DNA of 39,189 nucleotides from Clostridiales bacterium UBA4080 (GTDB taxonomy: Bacteria; Bacillota; Clostridia; Lachnospirales; Vallitaleaceae): positions 1-39,189 of the forward strand of contig DFYO01000059.1 in assembly GCA_002381865.1 (NCBI GenBank). Reading direction: 5' to 3'. Position 1 is the stretch's first letter. Every line of letters begins with the position of its first letter. Positions 1-7,745 of this stretch are shown piece by piece. A program made the position numbers and the translations under genes. Below the pieces are notes generated by a model. The model searched no databases. It had not been told where the DNA came from and worked only from the letters and a program-made list of their open reading frames with translations.

Positions 1-9
1 GAATTTTAT

Positions 10-579
10 TTACCTGTCAAAGCTGAGCAAATAATTAACTGCCATTTTGTACTCTTCCTTATAATAATATGCCGAGCCCGTAATCATATAATATCTTCCC
101 TTGTTATGAAAATCCAGCTCATCAAGCTCCAGCATTCCAACGCTTGAAATAACCTTTTGATAATTACCCTCTAAAAAATCTACATATAATTTTTGTAATC
201 GCCTGCTAGCCTCCATAGAATAAATAAGGTTTTTAGCTTTTTTATCATAATCCTCTTCTTTAGGAAGCCCTGCTTTTTTAGATGCATCCGAAAGCTCATT
301 GTACACATTGTATAAAACAATATCTGTTTCAAACAATAAATCTGCTTCATATATTAAAATCTTTTCGTAGGCTGCCATTGCCTCAAGAAATTGTGATTTT
401 TTAACATTTTCCTTTGCCTGCTTTAAACAGCAGTTTAAAAAAATACTCCTAAGCAAGGAATTATCCTTAAGCTCAGGCTTATTGTCAAATATTTCTTCTA
501 TTTCCTGAATACAAAGCTGGTATAAGCCCTCTTCATATCTGCAAATAAAATTATCCAGTAGTTCAACATATTCTGTCAT
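10..579 (-). CDS. TPR-like helical hypothetical protein
   Basis: A cytoplasmic, all-helical protein of about 189 residues with no signal peptide or membrane segment. Two stretches look like tetratricopeptide repeats: around residues 53-75 (AKENVKKSQFLEAMAAYEKI) and at the C-terminus (GRYYMITGSAYYYKEEYKMA). That suggests a protein-protein interaction scaffold, but no specific function is recognisable. The first in-frame ATG (585) directly abuts a GGGGGG run. The ATG two codons later (579) is six bases from that run and is the better start. A stop codon at 10-12 closes the gene, so it is complete. It is divergent from pckA. I am sure it is a gene and only moderately sure of the repeat assignment. 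Confidence 0.7.
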   Translation of the reverse strand: MTEYVELLDNFICRYEEGLYQLCIQEIEEIFDNKPELKDNSLLRSIFLNCCLKQAKENVKKSQFLEAMAAYEKILIYEADLLFETDIVLYNVYNELSDASKKAGLPKEEDYDKKAKNLIYSMEASRRLQKLYVDFLEGNYQKVISSVGMLELDELDFHNKGRYYMITGSAYYYKEEYKMAVNYLLSFDR

Positions 580-613
580 CCTCATCCCCCCATAGACATA
601 ATAATATCAATAC

Positions 614-642
614 ATTTTATCATTATTTTTTACAAAAAACAA
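614..642 (-). promoter_or_regulatory. Putative promoter of the TPR-like gene
   Basis: On the minus strand there is a -35-like TTGTTT (637-642), a 17-base spacer and a -10-like TAAAAT (614-619). It would start transcription near 607, giving a leader of about 30 bases. The -35 matches at four of six positions and the -10 at five of six. The rest of the interval between the two divergent genes (580-876) holds only this promoter, the pckA promoter and the pckA leader. Confidence 0.45.
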
Positions 643-740
643 CTCTCCGAGCTCTTATCTTTCCTTGAATACATAAATCTAGCTCCATTTCTTGAGCAAA
701 TAGTTTTTTATTAATTAACATATGTTTTTTATTTGTCGTC

Positions 741-769
741 TTGACATTTACATGGTGTATGCCTATAAT
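741..769 (+). promoter_or_regulatory. Full-consensus sigma-A promoter of pckA
   Basis: TTGACA (741-746) and TATAAT (764-769) are separated by exactly 17 bases, a complete match to the vegetative promoter consensus. Transcription would begin near 776, leaving a leader of about 100 bases before the pckA start. No riboswitch or attenuator structure was recognised in that leader. Together with the strong ribosome site, this predicts very high expression. Confidence 0.85.
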
Positions 770-876
770 TAACATGGGGAAAAATTGAAAGTAATTTATT
801 TGTGTTTGTAAATTTCTCAACTTTTGGGAATTTATCACACTATACACTATTAATATCTTATCAAGGAGGTAGTTCA

Positions 877-2532
877 ATGGCAACTAAGCAACATTACGCA
901 TTGAGCGATATCGGACCAAAGAGCCCGATTATTTCTCAAATACGTACAACAATCGAAACAGCTTTTTATGGAAACAATGTTATTCGTGTAACTTCTCTTA
1001 AGGAAGCTTACCAACTTGCAGCTAATGCTCAAGGTACTGTAATTACTGATATGCCTGTATACGAGCCAGAAATTCAAGGGCTTGATTCTGATGCAAGAGT
1101 ATTATTATTCAATGATGGTGCAGTATCAGGTCGTGCTGCAGCAGCAAGAAAAATTCTTGGTGAAGAAGGCGTTAAAGTTGGAGAATATGCTTTAAAAATC
1201 AGTGAAGCAGTATTTAAATCAAGATATAAAACTATGTACCATGCTGAAGTATTTGTAGGTTTAGATCCTGACTTTATGGTTAAGGCTCACCTGTTAATTC
1301 CTGAAGGCTATGAAAACAATATGTACTCTTGGATGCTTAACTTCCAAGCAATCAATGAAGAGTATGCTAAAATGTATAAAGAATCAAAAGAATATGATCA
1401 CGAAGGAGATATTTACATTTTCTCCGATCCTGACTGGTCACATCCAGATCATTCAATGGGTCTTACTTTCTTTGATCCTGAGCACAACTGTGCAGCATTA
1501 CTTGGTATGAGATATTTTGGAGAGCACAAAAAAGGCACTCTTACTCTTGCTTGGGGATGTGCTAACAGAAACGGTTATGCTTCATGTCACGGCGGACAAA
1601 AGCGTTACAACCTTGCAGGCGGAAAAAGCTATGTAGCTGGTGTATTTGGATTATCCGGTTCAGGAAAATCAACAATTACTCATGCAAAGCATAATGATAA
1701 ATATGATATTACAGTTCTTCATGATGATGCATTCATCATTTCAACTGAAGATGGTTCATCTGTTGCATTAGAGCCAGCTTACTTTGACAAAACTCAAGAT
1801 TATCCAGCTGACTGCGAAGATAACAAATTCTTATTAACTGTACAAAACAACGGTGCTACTGTTGATGAAGACGGAAGAGTTGTTATTGTTCCTGAAGATA
1901 TCCGTAATGGTAATGGCCGTGCAGTTAAGTCTAAATTATGGTCACCAAACAGAGAAGATAAGTTTGCTGAGCCAGTTAACTCAATTTTCTGGTTAATGAA
2001 GGACCCTACTCTTCCACCAGTAATTAAACTTAGCGGTTCTGCATTAGCTTCTGTAATGGGTGCTACACTTGCAACTAAAAGAACAAGCGCTGAGCGTTTA
2101 GCTCCTGGCGTTGACCCTAACGCATTAGTTGTTGAGCCTTATGCAAACCCATTTAGAACTTATCCTTTAGCTGATGACTATACTAAGTTCAAAACATTAT
2201 TCGAGAAAAACCATGTTGATTGCTACATCCTAAACACTGGTGATTTTATGGGCAAAAAGGTTACACCAGCTATCACATTAGGTGCTTTAGAGGCAATTGT
2301 AGAAGGAAATACCAGCTTCAAGAAATGGGCTAACTTCTCAGATATCGAAATCATGGAAGTTGAAGGCTTTGTCCCTGATATGAAGGATTCTGAATATGTT
2401 ACTCAATTAAAGGCTCGTATGGAAGATAGAGTACAATTCGTTGCTACAAGAGATACTGAAAAAGGCGGCTTCGATAAACTTCCTGCTGATGCTTTAGAAG
2501 CTCTTAAAAAGGTAGTAAGCGAATTAGCTTAA
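877..2532 (+). CDS. pckA: Phosphoenolpyruvate carboxykinase (ATP)
   Basis: Interconverts oxaloacetate + ATP and phosphoenolpyruvate + ADP + CO2. In fermentative anaerobes it often runs toward oxaloacetate, fixing CO2 and making ATP. The start is the ATG at 877, preceded by AAGGAGGT; an in-frame extension back to 802 lacks a ribosome site. The 551-residue product has the P-loop GLSGSGKST (family norm GLSGTGKTT), the metal-binding regions GEHKKG and ASCHGG (compare GEMKKG and ASMHCS in E. coli), a kinase-2-like HDDAF and a C-terminal ILNTGDFMGKK. The P-loop and surroundings are divergent from the E. coli enzyme but keep the key Lys, His and Asp positions. Monocistronic, with its own consensus promoter and terminator. 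The codons are biased to GCT/GTT-type triplets, as in highly expressed genes. Confidence 0.93.
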   Translation: MATKQHYALSDIGPKSPIISQIRTTIETAFYGNNVIRVTSLKEAYQLAANAQGTVITDMPVYEPEIQGLDSDARVLLFNDGAVSGRAAAARKILGEEGVKVGEYALKISEAVFKSRYKTMYHAEVFVGLDPDFMVKAHLLIPEGYENNMYSWMLNFQAINEEYAKMYKESKEYDHEGDIYIFSDPDWSHPDHSMGLTFFDPEHNCAALLGMRYFGEHKKGTLTLAWGCANRNGYASCHGGQKRYNLAGGKSYVAGVFGLSGSGKSTITHAKHNDKYDITVLHDDAFIISTEDGSSVALEPAYFDKTQDYPADCEDNKFLLTVQNNGATVDEDGRVVIVPEDIRNGNGRAVKSKLWSPNREDKFAEPVNSIFWLMKDPTLPPVIKLSGSALASVMGATLATKRTSAERLAPGVDPNALVVEPYANPFRTYPLADDYTKFKTLFEKNHVDCYILNTGDFMGKKVTPAITLGALEAIVEGNTSFKKWANFSDIEIMEVEGFVPDMKDSEYVTQLKARMEDRVQFVATRDTEKGGFDKLPADALEALKKVVSELA

Positions 2533-2574
2533 TTTTATATTTAGAAGAAACTTTTTAAAACAAAACACACCACC

Positions 2575-2602
2575 AAAAAAGCGTTCCTCGGAACGCTTTT
2601 TT
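2575..2602. terminator. Bidirectional terminator between pckA and the BCCT gene
   Basis: A6, then a six-pair stem GCGTTC / GAACGC with a CTCG loop, then T6. The symmetrical A and T runs let it work in both directions, ending pckA on the plus strand and the convergent BCCT gene on the minus strand. Confidence 0.92.
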
Positions 2603-2667
2603 AATTGTGTATTTATATAATAATCCCTTTTTCTCAAATCTTAAATACTCCCACCTTACTAACTAGA

Positions 2668-4263
2668 TTATTCTTTTATTTTTTCCAGCATTGTATTTAT
2701 TACTGGAGCCTCATCTTTTAAATTAAGCTCTTCTCTCCAGCTAGTCTTTTCTTTTTTAACTTCTTTAATTATCTTTTCCTGTTTTAATGACTTCATTAAG
2801 GATACAATTGATAGAAGCATAACAAATGCAAAGGGAAAAGCTGCAACAATATTTGCTGTTTGTAATACCTGTAATCCTCCAGCTAATAATAATGCTATTG
2901 CAAGGACAGATTGAGCAACTCCCCATATTGCCTTCTTTTTGGCAGAAGGGTTTAAATCACCATTTGAAGAGTACATCCCTAATACAAAGGTTGAGGAATC
3001 TGCTGATGTTACAAAAAAAACAAATAGCAGTAATATTGTTACAAATGAAATTAGTCCGCTTAGAGGATATCCTTTTGCAATTTCAAAGAATGCTGTAGGA
3101 ACAGATTCTATTGCTTTTGCTCCAGCCTCAATCCCTTTATTCATGCCAAAGGTTCCAAATACGCCAAACCATAGAATTGATAATATACCTGGTACAAATA
3201 ATACCCCTAGGATAAATTCTTTAATTGTTCTTCCCCATGAAATCCTTGCAATAAAGGTTCCCACAAAGGGTGTCCAGGCAATCCACCAAGCCCAGTAAAA
3301 TATTGTCCAATTACCTAGCCATTCGCTGTCACTTGACAAATACTTAAACGGCAGACCATCTGTAATAAAATTCGAAAAGTATCCCTTGGCTCCTTCAATT
3401 AAATTTGATGCCATTAATAGCTTTGGCCCAACTGCAATAACAAGACCTATTAATATAATGCATAATATCATATTAAAATCTGACAATCTTTTTATTCCTT
3501 TATCCAGACCTTTTATTGCTGAGGTCATAAAGCATATTGTTGCCACTGCTATAATTACCAGCTTTGATGTTAGATTATCTGGTATTTGATATAGCATATT
3601 TAAGCCGCTATTAATTTGCATAGTTCCTAGTCCTAAATCTGTAGCAATTCCTGTTACTGTTGCAAATATTGCCAGCAAATCAATTGCTATCCCAATTGGG
3701 CCTCTTACTCTTTTCTCTCCAATAAGCGGTATAAAAAGACTGCTTATCAAGCCAGGGTATCCTTTTCTAAGTTGAAAATAACCAATTGCTAGTGCAAAAA
3801 GCGCATAGTTTGCCCATGCATGAAGACCCCAGTGGAAAAATGAAAATCTAAGTGCCAGCTTTGCTGCCTCTTCACTTCCCGCTTCAGCTAATCCGTGCGG
3901 TGGCTGGACGAAATGACTTATGGGTTCTGCAACCCCCCAAAATATTAGTCCTATTGCCATACCTGCGCTAAAAAGCATTGCAAACCACGAGAACCTTGAG
4001 TATTTTGGTCTTGAATCATCACTTCCTAGTCGTATATTTCTATATGGGCTAAAAAGCAAATAAATACAGAACCCCAAAAATATAGTTACCGATATCAAAT
4101 ACATCCATCCAAACTTATTGATTAAAAAGCTTAATGCCAGATTTGCTTTAGCCTCTAAATCTTCTGGCCACAATATACCCCATAAGGATATGCCAGAAAT
4201 TGTAAGCAATGATAACCCTAAGACAATATTATTTCTTTTGTTATCATTATTACTCTTATTCAC
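2668..4263 (-). CDS. BCCT-family transporter (Na+-coupled betaine/choline type)
   Basis: A secondary carrier of the betaine-carnitine-choline family with about 12 membrane segments, likely importing glycine betaine or a related quaternary amine with Na+. It carries the segment GMAIGLIFWGVAEP near residue 105 and the signature WTIFYWAWWIAWTPFVG in the region of TM8. In that signature the aromatic box Trp residues are present, and a Val occupies the position that is Met331 in CaiT, as in Na+-coupled members. At about 531 residues the length is usual. I choose the GTG at 4263, eight bases after AAGGAG; the upstream in-frame GTG (4272) abuts the ribosome site. A terminator lies just upstream, separating it from the next BCCT gene. 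The substrate cannot be fixed from sequence. Confidence 0.88.
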   Translation of the reverse strand: MNKSNNDNKRNNIVLGLSLLTISGISLWGILWPEDLEAKANLALSFLINKFGWMYLISVTIFLGFCIYLLFSPYRNIRLGSDDSRPKYSRFSWFAMLFSAGMAIGLIFWGVAEPISHFVQPPHGLAEAGSEEAAKLALRFSFFHWGLHAWANYALFALAIGYFQLRKGYPGLISSLFIPLIGEKRVRGPIGIAIDLLAIFATVTGIATDLGLGTMQINSGLNMLYQIPDNLTSKLVIIAVATICFMTSAIKGLDKGIKRLSDFNMILCIILIGLVIAVGPKLLMASNLIEGAKGYFSNFITDGLPFKYLSSDSEWLGNWTIFYWAWWIAWTPFVGTFIARISWGRTIKEFILGVLFVPGILSILWFGVFGTFGMNKGIEAGAKAIESVPTAFFEIAKGYPLSGLISFVTILLLFVFFVTSADSSTFVLGMYSSNGDLNPSAKKKAIWGVAQSVLAIALLLAGGLQVLQTANIVAAFPFAFVMLLSIVSLMKSLKQEKIIKEVKKEKTSWREELNLKDEAPVINTMLEKIKE

Positions 4264-4300
4264 ATCAACCACTCCTTAATAAATAATAATTATCCTACAA

Positions 4301-4324
4301 AGAAAAGCCATGGTCTTCCATGGC
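4301..4324 (-). terminator. Terminator between the two BCCT genes
   Basis: A seven-pair stem GCCATGG / CCATGGC with a four-base loop is followed on the minus strand by TTTTCTTT. It ends the upstream BCCT transcript only about 37 bases before the start of the downstream BCCT gene, which must rely on read-through or on a poorly defined promoter in between. Confidence 0.8.
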
Positions 4325-4370
4325 CTTTCTTATTAGCACTAACTCATTTTCTGGTTATATTGAACCGGAA

Positions 4371-5948
4371 TTATTCTTCTTCTTTTGCTTTTATTACTGA
4401 TTTATCCTTTTTCATCATTTTAAAGAAAGAAATTGCTACCACTATAAGTACAATCATTAGCGGGAAGGCAGCTACAATAGATGTAGTCTGTAGTGGCTTT
4501 AATGCATTGAACAATAATAGCGAGATAGATATTGATCCAAGAATCAATGCCCATATAAAAGAGTTCCATCTTGCTGGTTCTTCTTCTTCTTTTAATTCTT
4601 TTGTTGTTACTGATGCCAGTGTAAAAGCTATCGTTGTCTGGCCTGTAACCATTGAGATAAACGCTAGTAATATAAATGCTGCAAGCAGAATAGTTCCAAG
4701 TGGTGCTGCCGCAATTGTTTCAACTACAGCCCAGGCTGCTCCTTTTTCTGTGAAAATTGTAATTACATCAAGTCCTCTTCCTGCAAATGTTTCTGGATTT
4801 AAGAAGCTAAGCTGTAATCCCATTGAATAGTTCCCAAGTATAGAGAAGAAAATCCAGCAACCAAGGGAGCCCCAAAGAACTGACCCAAGTACAACCTGCT
4901 TAATAGTTCTTCCTTTAGAGATTTTTGCAATGTAAAGACCCATAGCTGGTGCATATACAACCCACCAAGCCCAATAAAATATTGTCCACCATTGTGGATG
5001 CTTTGACTGTCCTACTGCATCTGTCCAAAAGCTCATATGTATTAATTCTTGAAACATTAATCCCATTGAGGAAGTGGTATGGTTAAGTATAAATACTGTA
5101 TGTCCTCCTAAAAGAAGCAAAAATCCTAGTACGCCAAACGCCAAATATATATTTAGGTCGGATAATTTCTTTATTCCTTTTTCCAATCCCAAAAATACTG
5201 TTACACCAATTGATAATGTCCAAATTGTAATAATTATTATTTCTAATTGCTGAGTATGTGCAATTCCAGTTAGTTTACATATTCCAGCTGTTAGCATCGG
5301 AGTTCCAAGTCCCATTGAGGTTGTTACTCCTCCAATAAGTCCAAAAACAAAGAAAATATCTATAAGTTTCCCAAGCCATCCATCAACTCTGTCTCCTAGA
5401 AGTCCTCTGCAAGCCTCAGATAATCTGAGAATGGGCTTCTTTTTTATATGGTATGAATATGCAATTGCTACAGAAACTACTGCATACATTGCCCAAGCAG
5501 TCGCACCCCAATGAAATAATCCATAGGTTGATGCCCATTCAGCTGCTTGCCAGGAGCCTACTGCCGCTCCAAAGGGCGGTGCCTGCCAATAATAAATCCA
5601 TTCAATTGTTCCCCAATATAGAAGGGATGATCCCGTGGAAGCAGTAAAAATCATACCAATCCATGAGAAGGTTGAAAAATCCGGTTTGTCTCCCGGTCCA
5701 CCTAGTATTACCTTGCCATATTTTCCAAATATTAGATATAAGGCACTTGCAAAAGCTGCAATTGTAAACCAGATATATGTCCAACCAAGTTCATTTGTCA
5801 TATAGTTGAACACTGCATTAAGCTTTTCCAGACTGCTTTCAGGGTTAAGTACAAAGTAAACAGCCAGGGCAATAGTGATAATTACTGACGGCCAATATAT
5901 TGCTTTGTCAATTTTAGGTCCGTCTTTAAACTTAGAAATAACACTCAT
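4371..5948 (-). CDS. CaiT-like BCCT-family transporter
   Basis: A second carrier of the betaine-carnitine-choline family, 525 residues, about 12 membrane segments. It resembles E. coli CaiT (carnitine/gamma-butyrobetaine antiporter) more than BetP: it has SLLYWGTIEWIYYWQAPPFG near TM3, ETIAAAPLGT, and LKPLQTTSIVAAFPL near the end. In the TM8 motif (TIFYWAWWVVYAPAMG) a Met falls where CaiT Met331 replaces a bound Na+, suggesting Na+-independent exchange. The DLN in GIKKLSDLN sits where I align CaiT Arg262, so the second CaiT hallmark may be absent. The start has AGGAGG nine bases upstream. It follows the phosphodiesterase gene by 48 bases, probably in one transcript. No carnitine or choline catabolic gene is in the window. 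Confidence 0.87.
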   Translation of the reverse strand: MSVISKFKDGPKIDKAIYWPSVIITIALAVYFVLNPESSLEKLNAVFNYMTNELGWTYIWFTIAAFASALYLIFGKYGKVILGGPGDKPDFSTFSWIGMIFTASTGSSLLYWGTIEWIYYWQAPPFGAAVGSWQAAEWASTYGLFHWGATAWAMYAVVSVAIAYSYHIKKKPILRLSEACRGLLGDRVDGWLGKLIDIFFVFGLIGGVTTSMGLGTPMLTAGICKLTGIAHTQQLEIIIITIWTLSIGVTVFLGLEKGIKKLSDLNIYLAFGVLGFLLLLGGHTVFILNHTTSSMGLMFQELIHMSFWTDAVGQSKHPQWWTIFYWAWWVVYAPAMGLYIAKISKGRTIKQVVLGSVLWGSLGCWIFFSILGNYSMGLQLSFLNPETFAGRGLDVITIFTEKGAAWAVVETIAAAPLGTILLAAFILLAFISMVTGQTTIAFTLASVTTKELKEEEEPARWNSFIWALILGSISISLLLFNALKPLQTTSIVAAFPLMIVLIVVAISFFKMMKKDKSVIKAKEEE

Positions 5949-5970
5949 TTACGTTTTCCTCCTTTTATTT

Positions 5971-5994
5971 GCAATTTCATAAATTGAAATTTGC
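5971..5994 (-). other. Intercistronic stem-loop between phosphodiesterase and CaiT-like genes
   Basis: GCAATTTCA pairs with TGAAATTTGC, with one bulged base and a five-base loop, directly after the phosphodiesterase stop. On the minus (coding) strand it is followed by A-rich sequence and the BCCT ribosome site, so it is not a classical terminator. It could stabilise or separate the two messages. Confidence 0.35.
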
Positions 5995-5996
5995 TT

Positions 5997-6707
5997 TTAT
6001 TCTTTTTCTCTCAAATCTGGATAATCGCTAAAAACTCCATCCGCGTTTATTTGCATACAATATTCATATTCTTTTTTAGTATTTACGGTATATGGGAATA
6101 TTTTGTAGCCTCTTTTATGTCCTTCCAAAACAAATGCTTCATCCAAATATTCAATAGCCGGATTAATGCTGTACGGTTTAATTTCTGACTTTTCAATCAT
6201 TTCCCATGGGTTAACCCAGTATGAATATATAAGCATTCCCAGCTTAATATTTTCATCTAATTTTCTAAGCTTTAGAAGACTTGTATGGTCAAAGGAGGAT
6301 ATAAGAATTTGCTCTTTTACTCCATAATCACCAATTATTCCCAATATTCTTTCTTCAATATCACTTCTTTCTCTTGCAATATTTTTCACTTCTATATTTA
6401 GCATTACATCCTTTGGTAATATCTCTAATATTTCTTCCAAGGCCGGAACTTTCTCTGCGGCATATTCATCTGAAAACCAGCTCCCGGCACTAAATTGCTT
6501 TATTTCCTCAAATGTATGTTCCTTAACCCAGCCACTTCCTTCTGTCGTTCTGTCTAAAAGATAATCATGAATTACTACTACTTTTTTGTCCTTTGTAAGC
6601 TGAACATCAATCTCTATAAACTTTAACCCCATTTCTATTGCCCTTTTTACTGATGCTATAGTGTTTTCCGGAGCATAGGCAGATGTTCCCTTGTGTCCAA
6701 TAATCAT
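5997..6707 (-). CDS. Glycerophosphodiester phosphodiesterase
   Basis: Hydrolyses glycerophosphodiesters such as glycerophosphocholine to glycerol 3-phosphate and the free alcohol. The 236-residue protein has the family signature HKGTSAYAPENT with the catalytic His5, the metal ligands Glu32 and Asp34 in IEIDV, and the second catalytic His47 in VIHD, followed by LDRTTEGSG. No signal peptide is visible, so it probably acts in the cytoplasm on imported diesters. The start is the ATG at 6707, eight bases after GGAAGGGG; an earlier in-frame ATG (6725) has no ribosome site. It begins 20 bases after the MgtC-like stop and is followed by the CaiT-like carrier, so release of choline-type head groups and quaternary-amine transport are neighbours here. 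Confidence 0.9.
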   Translation of the reverse strand: MIIGHKGTSAYAPENTIASVKRAIEMGLKFIEIDVQLTKDKKVVVIHDYLLDRTTEGSGWVKEHTFEEIKQFSAGSWFSDEYAAEKVPALEEILEILPKDVMLNIEVKNIARERSDIEERILGIIGDYGVKEQILISSFDHTSLLKLRKLDENIKLGMLIYSYWVNPWEMIEKSEIKPYSINPAIEYLDEAFVLEGHKRGYKIFPYTVNTKKEYEYCMQINADGVFSDYPDLREKE

Positions 6708-6727
6708 TTTATTAACCCCTTCCATTT

Positions 6728-7585
6728 TTATATTTCACTAAAGGAAAATGATGTTATTCCTTTAATTGAATTCAAATCAACTATCAATGAATCTATAGCC
6801 TGGTCCATTATCATTGCATGTATCATAATGGCAATATCCTCTTCCTCTGTTTCTAATAATCCGGCTTGGTTATAGCCGACATTAATATCTCTAAGATTTA
6901 TTCTGTATTTATCAAGTATCTGATTAATTTCTCTAAGATGTACCTGCTCATCTTTTATTCTAATTAATATTTCATAATTCATTTTTTCCGACTTAATATC
7001 CTCTAAACACCTTAAATTATGTAAAATGTAGTATAATATCATACTAATAATTATGCTGGTCAAGTACATTTTTGCGCCTATTGCAAGTCCCAAGCAAGCT
7101 ACTACCCATAAGCTTGCAGCCGTTGTAAGTCCTTTTACAGAAAACTTGTCTCTAATTATTGTCCCTGCTCCCAAAAATCCAATTCCGCTAATTACCTGTG
7201 CTCCTAGTCTTGCTGGGTCAAAATTTCCCAAATAGCTATATTCATTAAATATCTTATAGGATGTAATCATAACAAGTGCCGAGCCTACGCATACCAAGGC
7301 GTAGGTTCTAAGACCTGCAGGACGATTTCTGCTTTCTCTCTCCCAGCCTATACTGCTTCCGATAATACTAGCAAGCAGTATGATAAAGACATTTTCAATT
7401 AGCTCGTTTATATTAAGTGCATTACCCAATATTACAATATCTGTCAGTTGAATCTGCATTAGTATTGCGCTAAATACTGCCAAAATATTCAAGCTAATAT
7501 ATGCCGGTATTTTCCATATATGATTTTTTGATATTCCTGGTTTGTATTTATCCGAACAAATCGGCATGGTACTGACAATCTTCAT
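6728..7585 (-). CDS. MgtC/SapB-family membrane protein with C-terminal ACT-like domain
   Basis: A member of the MgtC family, inner-membrane proteins linked in other bacteria to low-Mg2+ survival and control of ATP synthase. The conserved blocks are GWERESRNRPAGLRTYALVC with GSALVM near residues 100-125, and GAQVISGIGFLGAGTIIR near 148-165. The membrane core is followed by about 95 residues resembling the soluble ACT-like domain found in many MgtC proteins. At 285 residues it is longer than the roughly 230-residue norm because of an N-terminal extension of about 55 residues that includes an extra hydrophobic stretch. The start has only a modest AGGGA ribosome site. It probably heads a transcript with the phosphodiesterase and the CaiT-like gene. 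The role in this organism is unknown. Confidence 0.85.
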   Translation of the reverse strand: MKIVSTMPICSDKYKPGISKNHIWKIPAYISLNILAVFSAILMQIQLTDIVILGNALNINELIENVFIILLASIIGSSIGWERESRNRPAGLRTYALVCVGSALVMITSYKIFNEYSYLGNFDPARLGAQVISGIGFLGAGTIIRDKFSVKGLTTAASLWVVACLGLAIGAKMYLTSIIISMILYYILHNLRCLEDIKSEKMNYEILIRIKDEQVHLREINQILDKYRINLRDINVGYNQAGLLETEEEDIAIMIHAMIMDQAIDSLIVDLNSIKGITSFSFSEI

Positions 7586-7616
7586 ATTATCCCTGCTTTT
7601 CTTTTGAATTTCTACG

Positions 7617-7697
7617 AGTATAACATTTTAAAGCATAAAAAAAAGAGCTAATATTAACCTTTTGTATGTTAATTTAACCCTTATTTACTATTTAACC
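7617..7697 (-). promoter_or_regulatory. Promoter region of the mgtC-like gene with three GGTTAA repeats
   Basis: On the minus strand there is a possible -10 TATACT (7617-7622) with no good -35. Upstream lie three direct copies of GGTTAA at 7654-7659, 7674-7679 and 7692-7697, spaced 20 and 18 bases (about two helical turns). Phased direct repeats above a promoter with a weak -35 are typical of activator sites. The regulator is not known. A weak hairpin with a T5 run (about 7705-7740) just after the response-regulator gene may act as a poor terminator. Confidence 0.35.
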
Positions 7698-7745
7698 CTA
7701 ATTGATTTTAAAAAGATTCATACTTATAGAATTAAGTAGCTCCCT

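Noticed and set aside
802..876. N-terminal extension of pckA by 25 residues
   Set aside because: It has no ribosome site, would begin close to the predicted transcription start and is not homologous; the ATG at 877 has AAGGAGGT.
623..883. Minus-strand ORF of 86 codons between the TPR-like gene and pckA
   Set aside because: It overlaps the pckA promoter and leader, has no ribosome site and has low-complexity content.
4360..4830. Plus-strand ORF of 156 codons opposite the CaiT-like gene
   Set aside because: It mirrors membrane-protein codons, lacks a ribosome site and resembles no known family; treated as a shadow.
5971..5994. Stem-loop after the phosphodiesterase gene as a terminator of that gene
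   Set aside because: The U-rich side lies on the plus strand; on the coding strand the hairpin is followed by A-rich sequence and the next ribosome site.
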